From positions 28,595,995 through 28,659,994 of the forward strand of contig CM055096.1 of the NCBI GenBank assembly GCA_029204225.1: a DNA stretch of 64,000 nucleotides. Direction: 5' to 3'. The notes beneath the pieces were generated by a model. It made no database searches and had not been told where the DNA came from. It saw only the letters and a program-made list of their open reading frames with translations. The number at the start of each line of letters is the position of its first letter. Positions within the stretch are counted from its first letter, which is position 1. The stretch is from Diphasiastrum complanatum (taxonomy: Eukaryota > Streptophyta > Lycopodiopsida > Lycopodiales > Lycopodiaceae). The position numbers and the translations under genes are program-made. Below are positions 45,688-56,020 of this stretch, in pieces.

Positions 45688-46078
45688 TGACAAATTCCAA
45701 GGCCTAGCTATGGAGTATCATAACAGCATAGTAAGCACACTATGAAAGCTTGAAAAAGCCAGCTATGGAGTAGAACACAAAAGCAAGAGAGAGAGGACTT
45801 CAAAGCTCACACAACTTGAATGATTATTCAAAGTGTAGTAGGGCGTGGAAACCCCTCCAAACTTTGGGCTACATTTAGCATGTAATGTATAGAGGTGGTG
45901 TCTTGCTAATTCTAGCTCTAGAACCCACATGGGTCCTCAACCTACTTGTTATTACTTGCCTAATTAGCACAAGTGGGGTGTACTATGTACATAAATGTTT
46001 TACTCCCATGTCTTATGCACAACTTACAGGTTAGAAGTATACAAGCCTTAAGGGGCAAAATAGGCATTTATTTCAACA
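45688..46078 (-). repeat. copia LTR A (3' LTR of a minus-strand copy)
   Basis: On the plus strand it runs from TGACAAATTCC to TTTCAACA. The poly-C run right after it (46079) is the minus-strand polypurine tract, and an RNase H tail adjoins that, so this is a 3' LTR read on the minus strand. It is nearly identical to LTR B and LTR C. The five bases on its outer side are CAGAT. Confidence 0.9.
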
Positions 46079-46354
46079 CCCCCCCTCAATGGCTATTTTG
46101 TTCATACCAACACCTAGCATGCTACGAAACTTTTCAAATTTTTCTCTACTAAGTGCCTTAGTAAAGATATCTGCTGCTTGATCGTTGGTATCACAGTACT
46201 CGAGCTGAATTTCTCCACTTTGTATCTTCTCTCGTAAGAAGTGCTGATCCACCTCAATATGCTTCGTACGAGCATGGTACACAGGATTTTTGGCAAGCTG
46301 GATGCAACTCTGGCTGTCACACTGAAGAATAGTAGGACCATCCTGTGGAATCTG
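46079..46354 (-). pseudogene. copia RNase H C-terminal part
   Basis: The minus strand reads IPQDGPTILQCDSQSCIQLA, KNPVYHARTKHIEVDQHF, LREKIQSGEIQLEYCDTNDQ and AADIFTKALSREKFEKFRS, ending at the polypurine tract. It is open and well preserved. Its upstream end is cut exactly at the first base of LTR B. Confidence 0.9.
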
Positions 46355-46738
46355 TGTTGAAATAAATGCCTATTTTGCCCCTTAAGGCTTGTATACTGGT
46401 AACTTGTGCATAAGACATGGGGGTAAAACATTTATGTACATAGTACACCCCACTTGTGCTAATTAGGCAAGTAATAACAAGTAGGTTGAGGACCCATGTG
46501 GGTTCTAGAGCTAGAATTAGCAAGACACCACCTCTATACATTACATGCTAAATGCAGCCCAAAGTTTGGAGGCGTTTCCACGCCCTACTACACTTTGAAT
46601 AATCATTCAAGTTGTGTGAGCTTTGAAGTCCTCTCTCTCTTGATTTTTTGTTCTACTCCATAGCTGGTTTTTTCAAGCTTTCATAGTGTGCTTACTATGC
46701 TGTTATGATTCTCCATAGCTAGGCCTTGGAATTTGTCA
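46355..46738 (+). repeat. copia LTR B (5' LTR of a plus-strand copy)
   Basis: It begins TGTTGAAATAAATGCC and ends AATTTGTCA, directly followed by a primer site. It is the near-identical reverse complement of LTRs A and C. The five bases just outside its start are ATCTG, the reverse complement of those outside LTR A. Confidence 0.92.
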
Positions 46739-46750
46739 TGGTATCAGAGC
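46739..46750 (+). other. primer binding site, initiator Met-tRNA
   Basis: TGGTATCAGAGC directly after LTR B. Confidence 0.95.
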
Positions 46751-47136
46751 AGGTTAGGTTGCCTGTGGTGTGGTGAAAGCTTGGAACTGTTTTGATCAGA
46801 TTCCTACCATTCCTGGAGAGCAGCTTACCTTTGAGGAGGGAGCACTTTTTGTAGGGGCATCTGATCTTTGTGCTATCTGCATGGTTAGAGTACTGTTGGC
46901 AAGGGGAGTACAGGGAGCCACAAAGTTTCTAATTTGGGACAAAAAATTTTGAGTCTATTTGGCCAGCCAGAATTGTAGGAGGGCGCTTTCTACAGTGTGG
47001 ATCTTGGACAAGGGCTAGGACAGCCATACAGGGGGATAGTTTCAAATCCAGAAGCTGAGGATTATTGAGCAAGTGGCTGCATACCCTAGTTGGGTGAAAA
47101 CCCCAGTTTGCCTTTTGTGTTTTATTTCTATCCAGC
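46751..47136 (+). other. copia leader
   Basis: Untranslated leader between primer site and gag; the same sequence recurs inverted near 49130-49487. A 60-codon frame here has no motif. Confidence 0.6.
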
Positions 47137-48014
47137 TATGTCTAGTCTTGCAGAGAGCATGCTGAGTGAAGCCAGCCGGCTTGATGGCACTAACTTTAGC
47201 ATATGGAAATTCAAGATCAAGAACATTCTTGAAGACAAAGAATGTTGGAAGCTTGTGCCTGTTCCAACATCTGAACTTGAACTCAAGGACTATATCAAGA
47301 GAGGGAAAAGGCACACAGGGTCATCATGTCAGGGAGGGATAATGTGATTCCTCTAATCAGGTCAGCCAAAGGGCATGTGGATGCATGGCACATTCTTTGT
47401 GCATTGTATGAGACAGCAAGTACTCTACTTGAAGAACAAGTTGTATACTCTCAAAATGGAGACAGGAGAGACAGTTATTGATCATCTTACTAAGATTCAG
47501 GATATTAAATATCAGCTTTCTGTACTTGGAGAGTCTATTGCTGACAAAGACTTGGTGCCAATAGTTCTGAATAGCTTGTCATATGCTTATCAGAACTTTG
47601 TGATGATGATATATGTGAGAGAGAAGATCCCTACCTATGAAGAAGTCTATGGTCTCTTGTTACAGGAGGAGATGAGGAGAGTTAATCTCTCCAAGAAGGA
47701 AGATTTCCAGGAGCATGCCTTCGCTTCTAAGAAGAAGCGAAATCCAGCCAAGGATAAGAAGAAAGGTAAAGGCAAAAACAGAGGAGCACCACAAACACTT
47801 GAGCAAGGAATGGAGAACTTGCAGATGTCAGAAGCACAATCCTCCTCGAATACTTCTTCCACACCTCGAAGGAAGGGGAATTGCAATTACTGTGTGGTAA
47901 ATATGGACACTTTGCTTTTGAGTGCAAAAAGAAGCTTGCAGAGCAAAAGAAGGGCACAAAGAAGCAAGGAGGAAATGTTGTTGAGAGTGTTGCAAGAGAG
48001 GAGTAGAGTGACAT
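47137..48014 (+). pseudogene. copia gag, plus copy
   Basis: From the ATG at 47137 it reads SRLDGTNFSIWKFKIKNIL and then, after a short in-frame deletion and a frameshift near 47310, NKLYTLKMETGETVIDHLTK, PIVLNSLSYAYQNFV and a Lys-rich tail. A CCHC knuckle is present near 47880-47930 but crosses another frameshift (CNYC, then GHFAFEC in the next frame). The inverted copy at 48367-49125 keeps a longer open frame over the same region. Confidence 0.88.
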
Positions 48015-48042
48015 AAGGCAAGCCGAGTTATTCTATGTTGCA

Positions 48043-48334
48043 TTGGCCTCACAAGCTACAACAGGTGGTTGGTACATTGACTCAGGTGCTTCAAAGCACA
48101 TGACCCCTCATAGGGATTGGTTTGATACCTTTGTGGGGATTTGTGATGGACAAGAGGTGTGCCTAGGGGACAACTCAACACACAAGGTCAAGGGAAAGGG
48201 CACAGTACCTGTAAAGCTTCCATCAGGAGAAGTCAAAGTCATTAAGAATGTCTTATATGTACTAGGACTTGCTAAAAATCTTCTTTCAGTAGGAGCTATC
48301 ACTCAACAAAATATGAAAGTAGAATTAGCTTACA
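48043..48334 (+). pseudogene. copia protease, intact active site
   Basis: It reads GGWYIDSGASKHMTPHRDW, GDNSTHKVKGKGTVPVKL and NVLYVLGLAKNLLSVGAI. The catalytic Asp-Ser-Gly-Ala is present. The domain breaks off near 48334, so no working polyprotein can be made. Confidence 0.88.
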
Positions 48335-48335
48335 G

Positions 48336-48366
48336 CTCCTCATACCCCTCAGCAAAACGGCGTAGC
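48336..48366 (+). pseudogene. 31-bp copia integrase scrap
   Basis: The plus strand encodes HTPQQNGVA, the start of the integrase motif normally continued by ERKNR. The next base begins the inverted gag copy. It shows that integrase sequence was deleted between protease and this point before or during the inversion. Confidence 0.75.
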
Positions 48367-49125
48367 CAAGTTCTCCATTCCTTGCTCAAGTGTTTGTGGT
48401 GCTCCTTTGTTCTTGCCTTTACCTTTCTTCTTATCCTTGGCTGGATTTCGCTTCTTCTTAGAAGCAAAGGCATGCTCCTGGAAATCTTCCCTCTTGGAGA
48501 GATTAACTCTCCTCATCTCCTCCTGTAACAAGAGACCACAGACTTCTTCATAGGTAGGGATCTTCTCTCTCACATATATCATCATCACAAAGTTCTAATA
48601 AGCATATGACAAGCTATTCAGAACTATTGGCACCAAGTCTTTGTCAACAATAGACTCTCTAAGTACAGAAAGCTGATACCTAATATCCTGAATCTTAGTA
48701 AGATGATCAGTAACCGTCTGCCCTGTCTCCATTCTGAGAGTATACAACTTGTTCTTAAAGTAGAGAAACCTAGTTGTACTTGATGTCTCATACAATGCAC
48801 AAAGAATGTGCCATGCATCCACAGGCCCTTTGGCTGACCTGATTAGAGGAATCACATTATCCCTCACTGACATGTTGATGATCCTGTGTGCCTTTTTCCC
48901 TCTCTTGATATAGTCCTTGAGTTCAAGTTCAGATGTTGGAACAGGCTCCTCACCTGTCACAAGCTTCCAACATTCTTTGTCTTCAAGAATGTTCTTGATC
49001 TTGAATTTCCATATGCTAAAGTTAGTGCCATCAAGCCGGCTGGCTTCGCTCAGCATGCTCTCTGCAAGACTAGACATAGCTGGATAGAAATAAAACACAA
49101 AAGGCAAACTGGGGTTTTCACCCAA
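48367..49125 (-). pseudogene. copia gag, inverted copy
   Basis: The minus-strand frame 48595-49125 is open for 176 codons (SRLDGTNFSIWKFKIKNIL; KDYIKRGKKAHRIINMSVRD; NKLYTLRMETGQTVTDHLTK), and 48349-48588 continues it after one break. It ends at MENL, where the integrase scrap of the plus copy starts. Confidence 0.88.
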
Positions 49126-49487
49126 CTAGGATATGCAGCCACTTGCTCAATAACCCTCAACTTCTGGATTTGAAACTATCCCCCTGTATGGCTGTCCTAG
49201 CCCTTGTCCAAGATCCACTCAGAACTTTCACTGAAGTCCCCACTGTAGAAAGCGCCCTCCTACAGTCCTTGCTGTCCAAAAAGACTCAAAAAAATTTGTC
49301 CCAAATTAGAAACTTTTTGGCTCCCTGTACTCCCCTTGCCAACAGTACTCCAACCATGCAGAAAGCACAGAGATCGGATGCCCCTACAAAAAGTGCTCCC
49401 TCCGCAAAGGTAAGCTGCTCTCCAGGAATGGCAGGAATCTGATCAAAACAAGGCCAAGCTTTCACCACACCACAAGCAACATAACCT

Positions 49488-49499
49488 GCTCTGATACCA
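49488..49499 (-). other. primer binding site, minus strand
   Basis: The minus strand reads TGGTATCAGAGC next to LTR C. Confidence 0.95.
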
Positions 49500-49889
49500 T
49501 AACAAATTTCAAGGCCTAGCTATGGAGTATCATAAGAGCATAGTAAGCACACTATGAAAGCTTGAAAAAACCAGCTATGGATTAGAACACAAAAGCAAGA
49601 GAGAGAGGACTTCAAACTCACACAACTTGAATGATTATTCAAAGAGTAGTAGGGCGTGGAAACCCCTCCAAACTTTGGGCTACATTTAGCATGTAATGTA
49701 TAGAGGTGGTGTCTTGCTAATTCTAGCTCTATTACCCACATGGGTCCTCAACCTACTTGTTATTACTTGCCTAATTAGCACAAGTGGGGTGTACTATGTA
49801 CATAAATGTTTTACCCCCATGTCTTATGCACAACTTACAAGTTACAAGTATACAGGCCTTAAGGGGCAAAATAGGCACTTATTTCAACA
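49500..49889 (-). repeat. copia LTR C (5' LTR of the inverted copy)
   Basis: Nearly identical to LTRs A and B over ~390 bp; its inner terminus has TTA in place of TCA on the minus strand. The outer five bases are ATTCA, which do not match those outside LTR A, so LTRs A and C are not a simple insertion pair. Confidence 0.9.
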
Positions 49890-51460
49890 ATTCATATATC
49901 CTATAAGGTAATTCCTTGCATGTTATTATTTTCACAAGTTCATTGTATTGGTATATCATGCTATTTTTGATATATTCATTCGCAAGCTCCAAAAACTTTC
50001 ATTCATAAGGCACATAAGGTGTGATATCATTGAACATCCAAGTCATGCATCATCATAAGATCTCTCTAGATATTCATGAAACACTTAAATTATCCAAAGC
50101 AATTTTGCTGGTAGTCAAACATATATCCAATTGTTAGGGCCGACGACAAATTTCACATATAAGTGTTCTTGCACATCAAATTCATTAAGATCATGTGAGT
50201 AACAAAAAATATGACCCATACATGAATGCCATGATCATCAAAGTACCTATTCTTAAGACACATTGTACATCTTCACATACATAAGCAAATAGTTTTCAAG
50301 CTCTCTTAGCCTTAGACCTAAAGGCAATATCCTTAATTACCACAAAGTTAGAAAAAGATCAAAATGACACGAATGATGTTGTATCTTCCCTACAGTGAAG
50401 TATATAGCACAAATAATTACTCATGATCACACCAAAAACTTTCCAAAATTCCAAGTTGCATACAAGCAAATAAACTCGTTTGAAGTGCATATATTCTAAC
50501 AAACATGCCTCAAACTTCAAACTCTTTCTAGGGTTCAACCAAGATGAATCCCATGATAAAAAAACACATTGAAAAATAACCTAACTAAAAGAGTTTGATA
50601 ATGCTTCTCCCAGGAATCCCAGTGAAACATTCTTCCTCTTCCCAGCTTGTGTTACCAATCTTCCTTCATGTTATAACCTTTCTATTAAACATCAAATCAT
50701 ATCTACAAATAGCCATTCATGGTTTATTACCTTGAAAACCTAAATCTGTTGCACAAAGCATGAGTTTTCTTCTTGAGAATTTTTCCGATATTTGAAATGT
50801 GTTTCTTTTTTATTCCAGTGTTTCAAAATCTTGTTTTGCTACCTTACCTAGGCATCAAGAATAATAGCTTCTATGCATGAAAAAGGATTGTAACAGTATT
50901 AAGTTTTGTTTCAAAAGGCTATCGGCAGCAAACTCCTACAGTTCATTCTGCTTCAAAAGAAAACTTTAGCCTTCAATTGCATGCCGGCCAGTTAACTAGA
51001 AGTACGTTGCCATCTATCTCCTTATCCACTCCCGCATTTAATTGAAGCTAAATCGATCGCATGCAATTCAAATCATTTAAGCAGTTAATTTGAAAGAGAA
51101 TTGAAATTTGAACAAAAATCAAACAATCAGGTATACCATACCGCGATCTGCTAAGAAAAAACGCGGAATACTGCAGGACATAAACCCAAATTCAGAAAAA
51201 ACCTTGCATACCCTGGATGGACATAGCCATGAAGACCAAATCTGTTTTGAGCACCAAAAACAAGGAGTTGCAGCGAGGTGTTGTTGCCTTAATGAGCGCC
51301 AATCTAGCATCAACTACGTGATCTGAAACGCAACAGCAGCAGCACCCAGGCTCCCATTCAGCTATAAATATATCAATATGTATACTTTGGGTTGTGGGTT
51401 GTGATCAAAAGCAGCCCTCGAAAAACTCTCGCCTTAAAACAGAAAGTAAAAGGTTACGTC
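49890..51460. other. AT-rich intergenic; weak promoter-like segment
   Basis: No gene is recognised. Near 51361-51375 CTATAAATATATC resembles a TATA box and a CT tract lies at about 51466-51500, but no ORF follows on the plus strand. Confidence 0.35.
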
Positions 51461-51659
51461 GCCACATCTCTCTCTCTCTCTCTCTCTCGCTCTCTCTCTT
51501 CTTGTCCTTGAGATGAAATTCATACTTTTGATTGGAGGGGGATTATTTTGTATACGTTATTAAGCAATAGCTCGTATAGGTAGATTTTTACCACTAATCA
51601 AGAGTAAGTCAATCTTGATGGGACATGGATATACATATTCCTCAAGACATGGCAACTTC

Positions 51660-52640
51660 CAGTCGTCCTCATCCAAGGATGAAGCATGCCTTTGAGAACT
51701 AGCTGCAAGCACACTATCTCACCATCTCTGGCAACCCTGAGGCACTACCAAGCACCACAATGTCATGGTACTACAATCAAAAGCACGTTGATTCCCCTAA
51801 GTCTCCGACATCACCAATGTGACCGAAGTCTTCGAAGTATTCGACATCTTCGACTTATTTGACTACTTTGATGATCTATTGATCTAACTATTTCGAAGTC
51901 ATCCGCAGTGTCCAAAGTATCTGAAGTCTTCGACGATCGACTTATTCAACTACTTCGATGTTCAACTGATCCATCCACTTTGACGATCGAGTCAGCCGAC
52001 TCATTCTACTTCCTCAATGACTTCAAGTCATCTGTCTCGTTTGACTGATAAACACATTGTACAACTGTTCAAATATTTATTGAGTACAACGATGTACATA
52101 GTTGTAGTTCAAACATTTATTGTATTTAATTACAAGGGTGTGGTGTAGAAATACATCTTCATCACGCATTCTTCGGAATGCTCTGCCAACAGAGCGAATG
52201 ATATCGAGCATCCAAGTTACGCCTCCATTTCTCACTGTAATGTATTCAGTGTTGTTCAAGCTTTCTTTGTAATGTAGAAGCAACATGTTCTATCATCTGT
52301 GTTTAACGTAGATCTATGATGTTGTGGTTTGATATACTCTTACTGCTTGTTCACGCTTGTTCACTCACTCTGAGCAGATTACGAATGTCAACGACTCCTT
52401 AGTATCTGATTAGACGATGGTTGTCTTTGACGCCTGAGGAACTTGCATTATCATACTGCATTATCACTTCTTTACATTCTGAACTAAACTTCATACTGAA
52501 AACCAATTTACAGTAATACCACACATCATCTAATTTCTTCGGTGGACTGTACTCATGTTTGTTTGAGTATGAATTACTTTTAAGATCCTATTGGTGAGAA
52601 TGCTTGAGTTGTGATTATATCTTTGCATTTACCCTATTCC
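51660..52640 (+). repeat. copia LTR of the TCGAC-rich family, copy 2
   Basis: The 51800-52030 part is dense in TTCGA and TCGAC words, as at 32.9 kb. ATGGTTGTCTTTGACGCC lies at about 52418-52435. A degraded primer site (ATTAGAGCCGAGA) near 52650 and a gag start follow. The 5' limit is not firm. Confidence 0.5.
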
Positions 52641-52684
52641 AACAAATTAATATTAGAGCCGAGATATTGTTCCATTCTATTACT

Positions 52685-52819
52685 ATGAATATGTCTCTTA
52701 TTGATAACTCTTCATCTTCTTCATCCAACGAAGTTAGAATCGTTGATAAGTTAAACGGATCTAACTTCTATATTTGGAAGTTGAAACTGTCAATTTTCAA
52801 AGAAAAAGGACAATTATGA
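52685..52819 (+). pseudogene. copia gag N-terminal fragment
   Basis: It reads MNMSLIDNSSSSSSNE and then IVDKLNGSNFYIWKLKLSIF, the usual gag start with Asn-Phe-x-x-Trp. A stop follows GQL and homology ends near 52820 at a minus-strand LTR-like block. Confidence 0.8.
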
Positions 52820-52824
52820 TTGTA

Positions 52825-53390
52825 CTAATCAATCATTAAGAGTTATTGATTGCTTAATCCAATGATCTATCAAGTTCTAGGTGTTAGATCTTGATCTAGA
52901 TGCATTACACTATGATTTAAGCAAGAGCAATGGATCAAATGATTAAAATCTCACACGTGTGGAGGATAGTACCTGTACTGCCTGTAAACAAAGAGTAAAG
53001 TACTCAAGCTTAGAAATGCATTCCAATCACAAAAACACAAGACAATGTGGAAAATACAAGAAAAACTAGAAATGGCCAATTTCTCATCAACTTCTCATTG
53101 ATTTGGTTGATCCCTTTATAGATCAAGTACATCCACAAGTTGTGTACTATCCAGCAAGCCTTCACACGTGTGAAGAGTGCCTAGTCATCCAGATCCACCA
53201 ATGGGAGCCATATATGCTCATTTCACAAAGTTGACTATTCTCTTTGGCTAGAAACAAAAAGCTAGTCTTCCACATTTATAGGAATATTCCCTATAAAATA
53301 GGATCTAATGGAATCTTCCTATCTTATCATGTAGAAGTTTATCCACGCGTGTGAATGGCATCTTGACATGTGTGAGTAATAACTCATTCA
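52825..53390 (-). repeat. LTR-like block, minus strand
   Basis: It adjoins truncated integrase and carries a TATA-like TCTATAAAGG on the minus strand near 53113-53122, with CACACGTGTG words near 52950, 53160 and 53345. It may be the 3' LTR of the gag-integrase element above it. It is not clearly the same family as the LTR at 55339. Confidence 0.35.
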
Positions 53391-53797
53391 CATGGAAGTC
53401 CAATGATGCTTTTCAGCAAAAGTCTTGAACTTTACAAAACTCTCAAAAACATGTGCTTTAGAGGAAAGTAGATATACCCATCCATATCTTGAGTAGTCAT
53501 CTATAAAGGTGACAAACATTGTAGCTCCACCATTGCTCTTTGTGCTAGAAAAATGCACATCCGAGTGGATCAACTCGAGAGGATGACTTGTCTTTGTGAT
53601 TGAACTTGAAAAAGGTAACTTATGTGCCTTAGCCAAGGCACAGCTTCACATACCCTTTCCTCCTTTGCCAAAGATCTTGGAAGGCCGAGAGCAAGCTCCT
53701 CCTTGCACATAGCTTCCATGGACTTGGTGTTGATGTGACCAAGCCTCTTGTGCCACAAGTCAAATGTGGTCATCTTGGTCTCCTTGGCTACCATCAC
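53391..53797 (-). pseudogene. copia pre-integrase and integrase core start
   Basis: Minus frames read FDLWHKRLGHINTKSMEAM, then (shifted) LPFSSSITKTSHPLELIHSD and FVTFIDDYSRYGWVYLLSS. The first two catalytic Asp are present; the Glu is cut off. It follows gag directly, with the zinc knuckle end and protease deleted. Confidence 0.85.
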
Positions 53798-54545
53798 ACT
53801 TTATCTTAGATTTGTCCTTCTTGGGCTTGACTTGTGATGATGAGGATGTGGATCCTCCTTGATCTCCATCCTTTGCTTGCTCCCTTTTGAATGCTCCTCC
53901 CTTGGTCTTTGCTTTGCCTTTGCTCTTGAAAAATAAGGCTTTGTCATCACCATCATTGATGGAGAGCCTCTCCATCCTTGATTTGATATGAGCCTTCCTA
54001 CTCTCCTCGGCCATCAACACACTTTGAAGGTATTCAATTGTAGACAAGTTTCCCATGATGGCATAGCTTTGGACAAGCTTAGTAAAATCACTACATAAGC
54101 CATTTAAAACTATTTGCACAAGCTCACTCTCTTTAATTGGTTCACCAACATAAGTAAGCTCTTTGTTCAAATCTTCAAAACAAATTGATGTCCACTCTCA
54201 CTCCTCCCTTGGAAGCATTGAAGAACTTGGTTCTTGAGGGAAAGTAACCTTGAGGACTTATAGATCTTTTGAAGAGTCTCCCAATCCTCTTGGGCTGAGG
54301 TACATGCTCCTACTTCTTTGAGCAAATCATTTGCAACATTCATCTTAATACAATGGAGTGCAAGCTTGCACCTTCTCTTGTATTTAGTTGCTTCTTGTGG
54401 CTCATCTTCCTCTCCATTCACAATATCCATCAAATCTTGCATGATAAGGATGGATTCCATTCTTAACCTCCAAATTGAATAATTTGAAGAGTTCAATCTA
54501 CCACTAGAATCCAAAAGATAGGCACTTATGGATGCCATCTTCAAT
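53798..54545 (-). pseudogene. copia gag, minus strand
   Basis: It reads SNYSIWRLRMESILIMQDL, LALHCIKMNVANDLLKEVGA, LSLKNQVLQCFQGRSESG and, after one frameshift near 54170, ELVQIVLNGLCSDFTKLVQS and a Lys-rich tail ending KSKIKC, the first Cys of a knuckle that is not continued. Same family as the gag fragment at 32.1 kb. The primer site and LTR lie just upstream on the minus strand. Confidence 0.88.
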
Positions 54546-55326
54546 GATAAGGAGATAGATTCAAAGAAACAAGATAGATTGTACAAAATATGATCACTAC
54601 TAGCTATCCCACTCTCTTTGGGACCTGAGATGAACCACTCTCTGATTTCTGAACAAGATCTAAGGTGATCTTGAGCTTGATCTATCTTCAAGATCCAAAC
54701 TAGATCCAAACTTACTATAGATTTGATCAAACTAGTCTCCTCCTTGATCTCGACTTCACAAGAAGGGTGAATCCACCTGTACTGAACCAAAAGCACTTTA
54801 TAACACACAAATGTCTTACAAATAAAGCCTCTTAAATTCAGGTTGAATCACATTGACATACTCAATTACAAACCTATCCAAAACCGAGTAGAATAGAAAC
54901 ACAAATTTCACTAGTTTTGCACTTCTAGATGAAAAACTCATCAAAACACTTGATATGAACCTAAAAGGTGTATTTTAGGACCTTAAGAAGCCTAAGAACG
55001 ACCTTATTAAGCTCTCAAATGGCTGATCCAAACTTCTAAAGAGTGTTGGCATTCAAATCCTTATGAAAATCTCTACTAGGAGACATGTACTCCAAGATTC
55101 AACTCATAAGAACTTTCTAATTTGGTTTGGTTGAATGGAAATGGGTCAATCTCGGTTCCTGCAGCTATAACTCAGCAAAACAAGTTCTCTTTGATCTATT
55201 ATCACTCAAATGAAACCAAATTTGAAGGTCACTAGATTAGCAACTAGTAGCAAGAGCAAAGCTAATACTACTCAAATCTAGGATCAAAGCTTGAGAAAAT
55301 CAAATCTAAAGCTCACTTTTGATTAG
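54546..55326 (-). other. copia leader, minus strand
   Basis: Leader between primer site and gag start. It has no frame that can be supported. Confidence 0.5.
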
Positions 55327-55338
55327 GCTCTGATACCA
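55327..55338 (-). other. primer binding site, initiator Met-tRNA
   Basis: The minus strand reads TGGTATCAGAGC, immediately next to the LTR at 55339. Confidence 0.92.
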
Positions 55339-56020
55339 TGACAAAATTTTACAGAAAATTCAATCCTAAAAGTGATGGAGGATGCACAAATAAAAGATCT
55401 AGATCCAAACTATGAGCTAGAATCAAGACTAGTAACCAAAACTAGCAAATTTGGCATTTAACTCCACATTAGGCACATAGATTTGATCAAATAAACCGAA
55501 GTAAATTACAACAAGCTTATCAGAACTGTAAACAAGTTCAGCACCTTCCAATCCAAGCAATTAATGCATAAAAACACTCACATCCAATAGCTAGAACTCG
55601 CCACCAAAAGACAATGATGATAGAAGTGGAAAAACTCAATTTTTCTTGATGATTTGATGGAGATCCCATCATGTATTTATACATTTCAAGCTCGTATCTG
55701 AGCATATTAGGGCACCTATAAACTTTTCATACCCTAACCCTAATATCTAACCTAATAGGTCATTGGATCCACCCTAACTTGGGGTCAAGATGTCGAGATC
55801 CAAAAACAATGAAAAACATGCTATTTTCAGATCCTAGAATTTCTCTAGCCTATCCAAACACATTTTTGCCTCATTTCAAAGATGCTATTACAATGTAATA
55901 TGAGGAATGAACTTATTGGAAAGCATCCTATGTGATTTGGCACGTGTGGCATCTATTTACATGGACATCTTGCCAAGTACAATGCATGTGACCAAAAATG
56001 GTCAAGCTAGAATTGTGAAA
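55339..56020 (-). repeat. single copia LTR between two half elements
   Basis: The low end TGACAAAATTTTAC abuts the primer site. The high end is near the pol stop codon at about 56010-56020; it could be up to 150 bp lower. A TATA box reads GTATAAATAC on the minus strand near 55675. It has RT-RNase H on one side, as a 3' LTR would, and primer site-gag on the other, as a 5' LTR would. Confidence 0.7.

Larger units (their letters stand above)
46355..49889. repeat. inverted repeat, ~1.5-kb arms
   Basis: The left arm 46355 to about 47822 (LTR B, leader, gag) pairs with the right arm 48367-49889 (gag, leader, LTR C). The spacer is about 545 bp. The arms differ by small indels only. Confidence 0.88.

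Noticed and set aside
51100-51330. Short plus and minus frames near a TATA-like word as a gene
   Set aside because: The frames overlap on opposite strands, have no motif and the TATA-like word lies downstream of them.
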